This document shows positions 52,401 through 58,996 of a stretch of 60,704 bases of DNA, piece after piece. Source of the stretch: CAZUTK01 sp964623265 (GTDB lineage Bacteria > Electryoneota > B3-LCP); the NCBI GenBank assembly GCA_964623265.1, contig CAZUTK010000009.1, positions 1 to 60,704 of the forward strand. Direction: 5' to 3'. The notes beneath the pieces are model-generated. The model was not told the origin of the DNA. It did not search any database and was given only the letters and a program-made list of their open reading frames with translations. Every line of letters begins with the position of its first letter. The first letter of the stretch is position 1. A program made the translations under genes and the position numbers.

Positions 52401-52672
52401 CGAAGCGTGAGTTTATCCACCTGCAAACGCCAGTATCCTGCGGAATCCGCTGCGGTTACGCCCCGTAAATCCAACCCCTTCAGGAATCGAATGCGACCGC
52501 TTTCGATGCTCAGCTGCAACGATGTCGAAGAGGTGATTTTTCGTTCAATCAGCCGCAGGAGATATGCGTCGGGAAGAAATACAGGGCGGAAGAGGGTTAA
52601 AAGCAGAATCAGCAGGATTGCTCCGAGAAATGCGTAGAATAGCCCTCTTTTCAGGTGGGATCGCCTTGACAT
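49436..52672 (-). CDS. AsmA/TamB-like intermembrane protein
   Basis: 1078 residues. One N-terminal membrane helix (about 9-27, GLFYAFLGAILLILLLTLF) followed by a long beta-rich repeat region. Family features include the early LIERKITSSTSLQLSIESGRIRFLKGLDLRGVTAADS and the C-terminal block DITHIGPRVADNLLKFLDPEETDPSIQAYRGYLSRGWGVKVFSFAISDDFVYASITPSQPP, which resembles AsmA-type C-termini. Proteins of this group form periplasm-spanning grooves that carry phospholipids to the outer membrane or assist barrel assembly. Beta-barrel partner genes (tamA, bamA) are not adjacent. It starts 24 bases behind purL, with no obvious promoter between, so it is probably expressed from the purL promoter. No clear ribosome binding site precedes the ATG. 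Confidence 0.72.
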   Translation of the reverse strand: MSRRSHLKRGLFYAFLGAILLILLLTLFRPVFLPDAYLLRLIERKITSSTSLQLSIESGRIRFLKGLDLRGVTAADSAGYWRLQVDKLTLRYRIPAIWEKKLVITQLQLDNPHVFASIEIPDTASAEPVPSDSTAAALELRPEFSLPISIEIARLSLRDLHLDLSLRSASGDFSASTGNIQIESQDIAVRKEGDLFANLTIRQDDSLRISGKSPNLQVSFTSPSDFSLRAVIAADSAEAVFQWGLSPALKLHSGNRSSFVEISMIESRARARLIGYRNIVLDSLTLRVEDWLSLQTCGKAPDILKTGAISANILFAELDFGKFQSLFQNLFPESAIDGGSAPQATGKLQIREASVTGSLRGTEPSLSIVIPWSISSLEYRNPAVGFQVHDGMVRSVLKARILPLDSLRLAAEAEFAFNHILMNADREKPIQLKNISGEFSAGILPGLIKPSFRLHWKANGPEQASQNGAIVLQANSLNLDDPAASPGFSANITARLERLDLKSLTAGDYSGSLDAEADIRLYPLRNLSVKLSAFPRDLSIPLEADTLRIPELRIHATLDGSLRDDLSGLNVQNADIEALPYGAISFHGSFDHRPGWDMQDIHARFDLSELTALLQTLSSVQGRAIRSAGAIHISGFARGRMTPDSLQWEQNLNVRGSELAVELPYDGITADSISLSFTASGENKNLNFAGETKIGRLFLRKVREEPLRNLEGGASGRFSESHQLRDALIWLESRELGLDAQAYVNAEFPPNRIAFDFETQLTISEKEPIHPLPELSLEGKCNASMEAHFTPDSTVNVNGLLRSENFTVGMADAFQAENLTIQLPYEQTFKITQEGVKIHFENSSPLALDDPVLFASMQHQFGPKNESGRVRLSSADFGGYQIQNLRGNLFFRQGRFAFPQFFLEAYGGTIYGGGRVDIPELSLDSVRYRLQFALESVNSSLLPGIRNSERREEAQITAFARFRGQGVRTDGYFDLEGGVDITHIGPRVADNLLKFLDPEETDPSIQAYRGYLSRGWGVKVFSFAISDDFVYASITPSQPPLSKPDMFLISRLVGLGRSITFGRVPLKFFLSNPNVKQP

Positions 52673-52696
52673 TGAATGCGACCGAATGGATGGACA

Positions 52697-54940
52697 CTAT
52701 TCCGCCGCCGCGGCGCTTCTGAAGTAGTCGGGCAGCGAGTCGTAATAAGCTTTCATCAGAGCGTTGAGATCCAGTCGAACCCATTCGCCGATGATCAAGC
52801 GGCTCTTGCCGACTCTGCCAATTTCACAAACCGGAATCCCCATAAATTCAGCCAGGTTGATGATTTCCGCCGCGTTTTTTGGAGAAGCGGAGAGGATGAT
52901 GCGCGCGGGGCTTTCCGCAAACAGCAGGTCGGCGATGCTCAGATCGCCCTTTTCCAGGTTGATTTCCGCGCCGATAGGGCGGTTGCGGTTCAGGATGCAG
53001 CATTCCGCCAGCGCCGCAGCCAAGCCGCCTTCCGAACAATCGTGAGCGGAACGCACCCAGCCGTTCCGGATCATTTCGCGCAAAACGAATTGCGTGCGCT
53101 TCTCCATTTCGAGGTCCAGTTCCGGTGCATCGCCGGCGATGACGCCGTACAGGTGTGCCAGGTATTCACTTCCCCCTAGATCCGGTCTGGTATTCCCTAA
53201 AAGGATGATTCGGTCGCCTTCCTCCTGAAAATAAGATCGAACCGCGCAGTCCACATCTTCGAGGACGCCCAACATGCCGATGACCGGCGTGGGAAGGATG
53301 GAAGTCGCCTCGCTTTCATTGTAAAAGGAGACGTTGCCGCCGGTGACCGGAGTGTTGAAAACCCGGCAGGCTTCACCCATTCCCGCCACGGCTTCTTTGA
53401 AAAAATAGAAGGATTCCGGCTTGTAAGGATTGCCGAAATTGAGGCAGTTGGTGATGGCGATGGGTTCGGCGCCGGTGCAGGAAACGTTGCGGGCGGCTTC
53501 CGCCACAGCCAGTGCCGCTCCGCGGCGGGGATTCAGATACACGAAGCGGGGATTGCAGTCTGTAGTCATCGCCAGAGCGATGGGGGTATCTTTGATCCAG
53601 AGCAGGGCGGCGTCGCCGCCCGGGCCGAATACGGTGTTGGTGCGCACGGTGGAATCATATTGACGGGTCACCCAGGCTTTGTCACAAATGTTGGGCGAGG
53701 AGAGCAGTTGCAGTAGCGCTACGTTCCAGTCGCGGTCCTGGCGGTAGGGATTCAGGTCGGCGGCATTGAATTCGTCCAGATATTCCGGGCGCTTTGCTTC
53801 CCGGTGATAGACCGGTGCACCGCCGCCTAAAACCAGATCCCAAGGGGGGATGTCGCAGACTTGCTCGCCTTTGAAAAAGACCCGCATCCTGCCGTCGTCC
53901 GTCACTCGACCGATGCGTTCGTGGAGCAGTTCCCAGCGGTCGAGGATCCGCTCGGCTTCGGCTTCTTTTCCCTTCTGCACAACTGCCAGCATTCTCTCCT
54001 GAGACTCGGAGAGCAAGATCTCGTACGCCGTCATTCCTTCTTCCCGAAGCGGCACTTTGTCCAGATCGAGCACGATTCCGGACTTTCCCTTCGCCGCCAT
54101 TTCGCTGGATGAGCAGGTGATGCCGGCGGCTCCCATATCTTGAACGCCCACCAGCACGCCCGCCTTTACCAATTCCAGAGTGGCTTCCAACAACAGTTTC
54201 TCCGCGAAGGGATCGCCCACCTGAACGGACGACCGCTTCGATTCGCTCGCATTGCTGATCTCTTCCGAGGCGAACGTAGCTCCGTGGATGCCGTCTCTGC
54301 CGGTGCGTGATCCGTAAATCATAACGGTGTTGCCGGCGCCTTTCGCCACCGCCGAGGCGATGCGGTCCTTGTGCACAACGCCCACCGCCATGCAGTTGAC
54401 GATGGGATTGGCGCTGTACCCGTCATGGAAGAAGACTTCGCCCGCCACGGTGGGAATGCCTAGGCAGTTGCCGTAATCCCCGATGCCGCGCACGACGCCG
54501 TCCATCAGGAAGCGGTTGCGCGCCGTTTCCAGCGGACCGAAGTGCAGCGAATCCAGCGAGGCGATGGGCCGGGCGCCCATCGTGAAAATGTCGCGCATAA
54601 TGCCGCCCACACCGGTGGCGGCTCCCTGATACGGTTCCACGGCGCAGGGGTGATTGTGCGATTCGATCTTGAACGCCACTGCCAAGCCATGCCCGATATC
54701 CACCAGACCGGCGTTCTCTTCGCCGGCTTCCGCCAGCATCCGCGGGCTGGACCGCGGCAGTTTCTTCAATTCCGCGATGGAATTCTTATAGCAGCAGTGC
54801 TCCGACCACATAACCGAAAACACTCCTAATTCCGCGTAGGTCGGCGTGCGTCCGAGGATCTCCAGAATGCGTTGGTATTCCTCTTCGGAAAGCCCATGCT
54901 GAAGGGCGAGGGCAAGGTTGACGGGGGGGGGAATTTTCAT
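52697..54940 (-). CDS. purL: Phosphoribosylformylglycinamidine synthase subunit PurL
   Basis: 747 residues from the ATG at 54940, the normal length of the small PurL that works with PurS and PurQ. It converts FGAR, ATP and glutamine-derived ammonia to FGAM in purine synthesis. Motifs: MWSEHCCYKNS, KIESHNHPCAVEPYQGAATGVGGIMRDIFTMGARP, VQDMGAAGITCSSSEMAAKG and TGGNVSFYNES. Neither purS nor purQ lies nearby. The frame continues upstream to 55018 through the promoter, so the shorter start is used; the family begins EYQRILEILGRTPTYAELG shortly after it. There is no obvious ribosome binding site. Confidence 0.95.
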   Translation of the reverse strand: MKIPPPVNLALALQHGLSEEEYQRILEILGRTPTYAELGVFSVMWSEHCCYKNSIAELKKLPRSSPRMLAEAGEENAGLVDIGHGLAVAFKIESHNHPCAVEPYQGAATGVGGIMRDIFTMGARPIASLDSLHFGPLETARNRFLMDGVVRGIGDYGNCLGIPTVAGEVFFHDGYSANPIVNCMAVGVVHKDRIASAVAKGAGNTVMIYGSRTGRDGIHGATFASEEISNASESKRSSVQVGDPFAEKLLLEATLELVKAGVLVGVQDMGAAGITCSSSEMAAKGKSGIVLDLDKVPLREEGMTAYEILLSESQERMLAVVQKGKEAEAERILDRWELLHERIGRVTDDGRMRVFFKGEQVCDIPPWDLVLGGGAPVYHREAKRPEYLDEFNAADLNPYRQDRDWNVALLQLLSSPNICDKAWVTRQYDSTVRTNTVFGPGGDAALLWIKDTPIALAMTTDCNPRFVYLNPRRGAALAVAEAARNVSCTGAEPIAITNCLNFGNPYKPESFYFFKEAVAGMGEACRVFNTPVTGGNVSFYNESEATSILPTPVIGMLGVLEDVDCAVRSYFQEEGDRIILLGNTRPDLGGSEYLAHLYGVIAGDAPELDLEMEKRTQFVLREMIRNGWVRSAHDCSEGGLAAALAECCILNRNRPIGAEINLEKGDLSIADLLFAESPARIILSASPKNAAEIINLAEFMGIPVCEIGRVGKSRLIIGEWVRLDLNALMKAYYDSLPDYFRSAAAAE

Positions 54941-54989
54941 TGGAAAACGGCTAATGCAACAGCAATTGATTCCTTTTAAATTCGAGTAA

Positions 54990-55018
54990 AATATATCCAA
55001 TTCACTGCCGAAATGCAA
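54990..55018 (-). promoter_or_regulatory. Promoter of purL
   Basis: Minus strand: TTGCAT (55018-55013), 17-base spacer, TATATT (54995-54990). The leader would be about 43 bases. No purine riboswitch or PurR-like site was recognised in it. Confidence 0.7.
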
Positions 55019-55054
55019 GCCTTAGGCGCTGAATCTGCTTCAGCTAAAAACTCT

Positions 55055-56764
55055 TCAGGCCTTCAAATCCCCGTTCAGCGCTTTCAGACCGATCTTCAAG
55101 GGAATGATCGTCAGCAAGATCCCCAAAGCGATGATCATGATGGTTGCCGAGATCCACTCGGTCAGAGGGAAAATCACGGCGAAGCGCGTGAATTTATAGT
55201 GCAGATAGGTGGGCCAGGCGAAAATAGAGGTGATGAGCACGACGAAGACCAGACTGAGGAAAATGCAGAGAACGCCGCCGGGAGTATTGGCGATCTTCAT
55301 GGGATTGCGCTGGGAAAAGTCCGCGTACAAAGCTCCCAACCCCAGCGACAAAGCCGTCATCGAAAAGCAGACGACGAAAACCGCCAGAAGCGATAGCTGG
55401 ATCAGCGCGGAATGCATATGAAGCGCCAGTCCGCCGATGCCCACCATCGTCCCCGCGAGAAAGAAGAGCGGCAGGAACGACTGCCAGAATTTGGACCAGA
55501 TGAGCGCATCCATCGCTACGGGAGCGGAACGCAAAATCCAGATCGCCTGCCCTTCCAGGCTGATGATCGGAAAAACAAAACGTCCCGCGACCGCCGCCGC
55601 AAAATAACAGGAGAAGCAGAAATTGCCGTAGTAGAGCAGCATCTTCCAGAATTGGGATTCCACATCGAAAAAGCGGTGAATGTTGAGGAAATTCCCGAGA
55701 TAGAGAGCCCAAAACGCCAGCAGGAAAAAGCTCTGACCCCATTGCAGCGGATAGCGTTTGAACTCGAGAAAATCCTTTCTGAACAGACTCAGATAAAGCG
55801 GCGAGATGCCGGGAATCTTCCGCCAGAAAGACGGGTAGAAGAAGGTTCGGCGCCGTTTCCTTTCGGGGGATCGGTCGCCTCCCGCCAGCCAGCTCTGATA
55901 ATACAGGACGCGGCCCATATCCAGCACCAGCAGGACAATCAAAGCGCACAGCCCCAAAAGCGTCAAGATGATCCGTTCCAGATCGGCGTAACGCTCTTCG
56001 AGGATTGTGAAAAAACCTCTCGCAATCAATTTGTGAGGTATCAGGGTGACATTCTGATCCTTGCTCGCTTCGAGAAGCGTGAATAGATAATCAAGCCCTC
56101 TTTTCCCGACACCCCGGCGATTCACGACGATTAGAATGAAAACGAGGATCACCACGCCCGCCGCGAGAAGCCCCCAATACAGCAGTTTCCGGCGCGAGAC
56201 TCCTCCGAACAACCAGCGCAGCAGAACCGCCGCCCCTACTCCGATGGAACCGGAAATCAGCACTAAAGGCAGCAAAAGCCCCGCGAACAGGCTGAAAAGA
56301 GTAATCCAATGAACCTGGAAGAACACGGCGTACGAGAGGATGAACGGAACCGTCAATACGACTAAAGCCCAGGAGCTGTACAGGATGACTTCGAAGTATT
56401 TCGCCGTGAACAGAACCCCCTCCGAGATCGGAAGCGAGAAAAGCAGGCTTAACTCGTCATCGCGGTAGAGCATGGAAAGAGCGGTCAAGGCGGTGGAGAT
56501 CATCAGCAAGATGAAATAGAAAAGAAAGGCGAGTTCGAAGAATCGAGCCATGACCAATTTCCCCAGATCGGGGATGTTCATCAGGTAGGAGAAGATGAAA
56601 AAGTCAAAGCGGTAGATCAGCGCCGCGATAGCCGCCGCCAGAAAAAGTGAGACCATCATGCGGGCGATCTGGCCGGATTTCAAGCCTTTCAGAGCCCCCA
56701 GCCAATCCGCCAGCCGCAGGTTCAGCAAAAGACGCAAAGCATTTAAGTCTTGCTTCACGTTCAT
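55055..56764 (-). CDS. ABC exporter membrane protein (ABC-2-like, 569 residues)
   Basis: 569 residues with about 12-14 membrane segments in two halves, joined by a basic cytoplasmic stretch (GGDRSPERKRRRTFFYPSFWRKIPG). FYFILLMISTALTALSMLYRDDELSLLFSLPISEGVLFTAKYFEVILYSSW is typical of large ABC-2-type permeases found next to a single ATPase gene. The substrate is unknown. Its ATG overlaps the ATPase stop by 4 bases (56761-56764), and the two surely form one transporter. No accessory genes follow; purL's promoter lies just past its stop. Confidence 0.82.
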   Translation of the reverse strand: MNVKQDLNALRLLLNLRLADWLGALKGLKSGQIARMMVSLFLAAAIAALIYRFDFFIFSYLMNIPDLGKLVMARFFELAFLFYFILLMISTALTALSMLYRDDELSLLFSLPISEGVLFTAKYFEVILYSSWALVVLTVPFILSYAVFFQVHWITLFSLFAGLLLPLVLISGSIGVGAAVLLRWLFGGVSRRKLLYWGLLAAGVVILVFILIVVNRRGVGKRGLDYLFTLLEASKDQNVTLIPHKLIARGFFTILEERYADLERIILTLLGLCALIVLLVLDMGRVLYYQSWLAGGDRSPERKRRRTFFYPSFWRKIPGISPLYLSLFRKDFLEFKRYPLQWGQSFFLLAFWALYLGNFLNIHRFFDVESQFWKMLLYYGNFCFSCYFAAAVAGRFVFPIISLEGQAIWILRSAPVAMDALIWSKFWQSFLPLFFLAGTMVGIGGLALHMHSALIQLSLLAVFVVCFSMTALSLGLGALYADFSQRNPMKIANTPGGVLCIFLSLVFVVLITSIFAWPTYLHYKFTRFAVIFPLTEWISATIMIIALGILLTIIPLKIGLKALNGDLKA

Positions 56765-57492
56765 GCAATGTCCGGTTGGGATTCGTTTGTGATGCGCAGG
56801 AAGGTCGCTTCCAGGTTGGCGTCCCCGCTCTGACGGATCTCTTCCAGTGTGCCCAATGCCAGCAGTTTGCCGCGATCGATGATTCCCAGTCGGTCGCAGA
56901 GTTCCTGCGCAATGGGAAGAACGTGTGTGGAGAAGAAGACGGTGGCGCCGTTGGAAGCGCGTTCGCGCAGGACGTCTTTGAAGATGCGCGCCGAACGGGG
57001 ATCCAAGCCCACCAGCGGTTCGTCCAAAATGATCAGAGCCGGATCGTGAGCGAGCGCCGCCATGACGGCGATCTTCTGACGAGCGCCGTGCGAATAACTC
57101 TCGATGCGTTCGTCCAGAAGCGAATGCATGCCGAATAGGTTCGTCAGCTCTTCCAATTTTCCGTTCAGCGCCATGAGGGGAACGTTGTAAAGTTTGGCGT
57201 GGAACTCGATGAATTCACGGCCCGACAGACGCTCATAGAGGTAAGGTTGGTCTGGCACATAGCCCATCATCCATTTGGCGCGGCGCGGATTTAAGGCGAT
57301 GTCTATCCCGTCAATCAGCACGCGCCCGTAGGTGGGTTTCAGCAGTCCGGTGATCAGCCGGATCGTGGTGCTTTTTCCCGCTCCGTTCGGGCCCAAAAAT
57401 CCAAAGATTTCGCCCTTGCGGACGTGCAGATTCAAATTATCCACCGCCCGCACTCGAGCGAAATCCTTGATTAAGTTTTCCAATCTGATCAT
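56761..57492 (-). CDS. ABC transporter ATP-binding protein
   Basis: 243 residues from the ATG at 57492. Walker A GPNGAGKS, Q-loop region, signature SYSHGARQK (a variant of LSGGQ common in ABC-2 exporters), Walker B ALIILDEPLVGLDP and H-loop VFFSTHVLPIAQELCDR. It energises the permease encoded next, with which it overlaps by 4 bases. The frame is open to 57612, but the extension crosses the promoter at 57518-57546 and lacks any family similarity, so 57492 is used. Confidence 0.9.
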   Translation of the reverse strand: MIRLENLIKDFARVRAVDNLNLHVRKGEIFGFLGPNGAGKSTTIRLITGLLKPTYGRVLIDGIDIALNPRRAKWMMGYVPDQPYLYERLSGREFIEFHAKLYNVPLMALNGKLEELTNLFGMHSLLDERIESYSHGARQKIAVMAALAHDPALIILDEPLVGLDPRSARIFKDVLRERASNGATVFFSTHVLPIAQELCDRLGIIDRGKLLALGTLEEIRQSGDANLEATFLRITNESQPDIA

Positions 57493-57517
57493 AAGCTGCG
57501 AACCGCCGATTTTCCAA

Positions 57518-57546
57518 AATATACCGCCCCGATGACGAAAAGACAA
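57518..57546 (-). promoter_or_regulatory. Promoter of the ABC exporter pair
   Basis: Minus strand: TTGTCT (57546-57541), 17-base spacer, TATATT (57523-57518). The leader would be about 20 bases. The rest of the gap to 57682 shows nothing recognisable. Confidence 0.65.
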
Positions 57547-57682
57547 GTAAAATGTGCGGTGTTTTGATCGCGGGCGGGCATAGCGGCGGCGGTTCGAGTA
57601 GCGCGCCCTCATTCATCCGGTTATGACCGCAGCGGAATATTCAGCAGGTTCGAGGCAGCATCCTACCACAACTATGCGCTGG

Positions 57683-58507
57683 TTATGGTTTCCATCCTTT
57701 CACAGTGATGCTCTCCACAGCCCCCATAACTTCTTTTGCCTGTTCCGCGGGAATTCCGGCTTCCTGAATTAAGCTCTGAACGGAAGGGTCGTTGGCGAGG
57801 TAGTCCACGGGGAAGACCTTGGATTCCAGAACCATCACTTTGTGAAATCCCGCTTTCCTGATCAAATCGAGATAACGGTCTTTCAACAATGCGCCCGAGA
57901 TGCAGCCGTTGTACGCAGCGACGGATCGTCGAATGAATTCCGGCAGGGGTTTGGTGAGGACGATGTCCGACACCACAAATCTGCCGCCGGATTTCAATAC
58001 TCGGTGCATCTCGCGGAAAACCGCTTCTTTATCGGGGGAGAGATTGATCACGCAATTGGACAGAATTGCGTCCACAGCGGCGTCTGCGACAGGTAAATGT
58101 TCGATTTCACCCAGACGAAATTCGACATTGGTGTAGCCGCCGCGAGCCGCGTTGCGCCGCGCCAAGTCAATCATATCCGCGGTCATATCCACGCCGATGA
58201 CACGGCCCTCTGATCCCACTTCCCGCGCCGCGAGGAAACAATCCAGACCGCCACCCGAACCCAGATCTAGAACAGTATCCCCCGGTTTCAATTCCACCTG
58301 GTTGACCGGACTCCCGCACCCCAATCCGAGATTGGCATCCTCTGGGATGGAACTCAGTTGTTCGTCGCTGTAACCCAACCCTTTGCTGGTCATCTCTGGA
58401 TAATTTCCTCCGCAGCAGCTGCTTGCGGGACCGCAGCAAGAGCTCTTTTCGCGTGCGATCCTGCTGTATCCTTCGCGGACGGTTTTCCTGATGTCTTCTG
58501 AAGTCAT
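57683..58507 (-). CDS. arsM: Arsenite S-adenosylmethionine methyltransferase
   Basis: 274 residues, the usual size. SAM site VLDLGSGGGLDCFLAAREVG, then GVDMTADMIDLARRNA. The three arsenic-binding cysteines of ArsM are in place: C64 (GLGCGSP), C152 (LSNCVINLSPDKE) and C202 (YNGCISGAL). Two extra cysteine pairs near the N-terminus (C24-C25 and C31-C32, SSCCGPASSCCGG) are seen in many bacterial ArsM proteins and may bind metalloid. It methylates trivalent arsenic to methylated, volatile species in the cytoplasm. It lies 21 bases behind a cysteine-rich AbrB-like gene, with GGAG 8 bases before the ATG, so the two are cotranscribed. Confidence 0.92.
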   Translation of the reverse strand: MTSEDIRKTVREGYSRIAREKSSCCGPASSCCGGNYPEMTSKGLGYSDEQLSSIPEDANLGLGCGSPVNQVELKPGDTVLDLGSGGGLDCFLAAREVGSEGRVIGVDMTADMIDLARRNAARGGYTNVEFRLGEIEHLPVADAAVDAILSNCVINLSPDKEAVFREMHRVLKSGGRFVVSDIVLTKPLPEFIRRSVAAYNGCISGALLKDRYLDLIRKAGFHKVMVLESKVFPVDYLANDPSVQSLIQEAGIPAEQAKEVMGAVESITVKGWKP

Positions 58508-58528
58508 TTTCCGTTCTCCTCGTCGTCT

Positions 58529-58810
58529 TCAAGGTTTATCCGTTATTTCCTGCATCAATGGTCCGATGAAGTCCTGGACCAAAGTGGACAATTCTTCCGT
58601 CTTGAGCAGAGCGAAACAGCAGATCACCCCTTCCTTTTCGAAGCTGATCAGCGCCAGTTTCGATCCAGGCTGGATTCCGCTCCGCTCCCGCAATTCTTTG
58701 GGCAGAACCATCTGCCCGCGCTCATCCACGCTGAGCACCGCTTCCAGTTTGCAGCAGCTTCTGCCTGAGTCATTCCGCAGGCAGGCATCGGGTTTGAATT
58801 TCAATTTCAT
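58529..58810 (-). CDS. AbrB/SpoVT-type DNA-binding protein with cysteine pairs (HgcAB-associated-protein-like)
   Basis: 93 residues from the ATG at 58810 (AGGATC about 6 bases before). The swapped-hairpin AbrB core is clear: KLEAVLSVDERGQMVLPKELRERSGIQPGSKLALISFEKEG. Cysteines C10, C19-C20 and C64-C65 flank the core; the pairs CCKLEAV and ICCFALLK are typical of the AbrB-like proteins annotated as HgcAB-associated and often found beside metal/metalloid methyltransferases. It is likely the regulator of the arsM unit, perhaps sensing arsenite through the cysteines; this is inference. The frame is open upstream to 58867 but that part covers the promoter and is excluded. Confidence 0.75.
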   Translation of the reverse strand: MKLKFKPDACLRNDSGRSCCKLEAVLSVDERGQMVLPKELRERSGIQPGSKLALISFEKEGVICCFALLKTEELSTLVQDFIGPLMQEITDKP

Positions 58811-58858
58811 ATGGATCCTAAATGGATCATTATTCAGAATTATAAGAAATTTCAGAAT

Positions 58859-58887
58859 AATATACAATCAAAAAATCTCTGCAGCAA
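58859..58887 (-). promoter_or_regulatory. Promoter of the abrB-like/arsM unit
   Basis: Minus strand: TTGCTG (58887-58882), 17-base spacer, TATATT (58864-58859). The leader would be about 42 bases. It is divergent from the valS promoter; the A/T-rich stretch between could carry an operator, but no perfect palindrome was found. Confidence 0.65.
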
Positions 58888-58934
58888 GCATTTTTTCGAA
58901 TTTTTTCGTTATGTATCATCCCGCCCAAAATCCT

Positions 58935-58963
58935 TTGACTTTGTTCGATGGGTAATATATATT
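58935..58963 (+). promoter_or_regulatory. Promoter of valS
   Basis: TTGACT (58935-58940), 17-base spacer, TATATT (58958-58963). The leader is about 27 bases, too short for a T-box. Confidence 0.75.
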
Positions 58964-58996
58964 ATAAAGATATAAAAAATCTTCTTCAAGAAAACA

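Noticed and set aside
54941..55018. N-terminal extension of purL
   Set aside because: It would cover the promoter -10 and -35 boxes and adds 26 residues that the family lacks.
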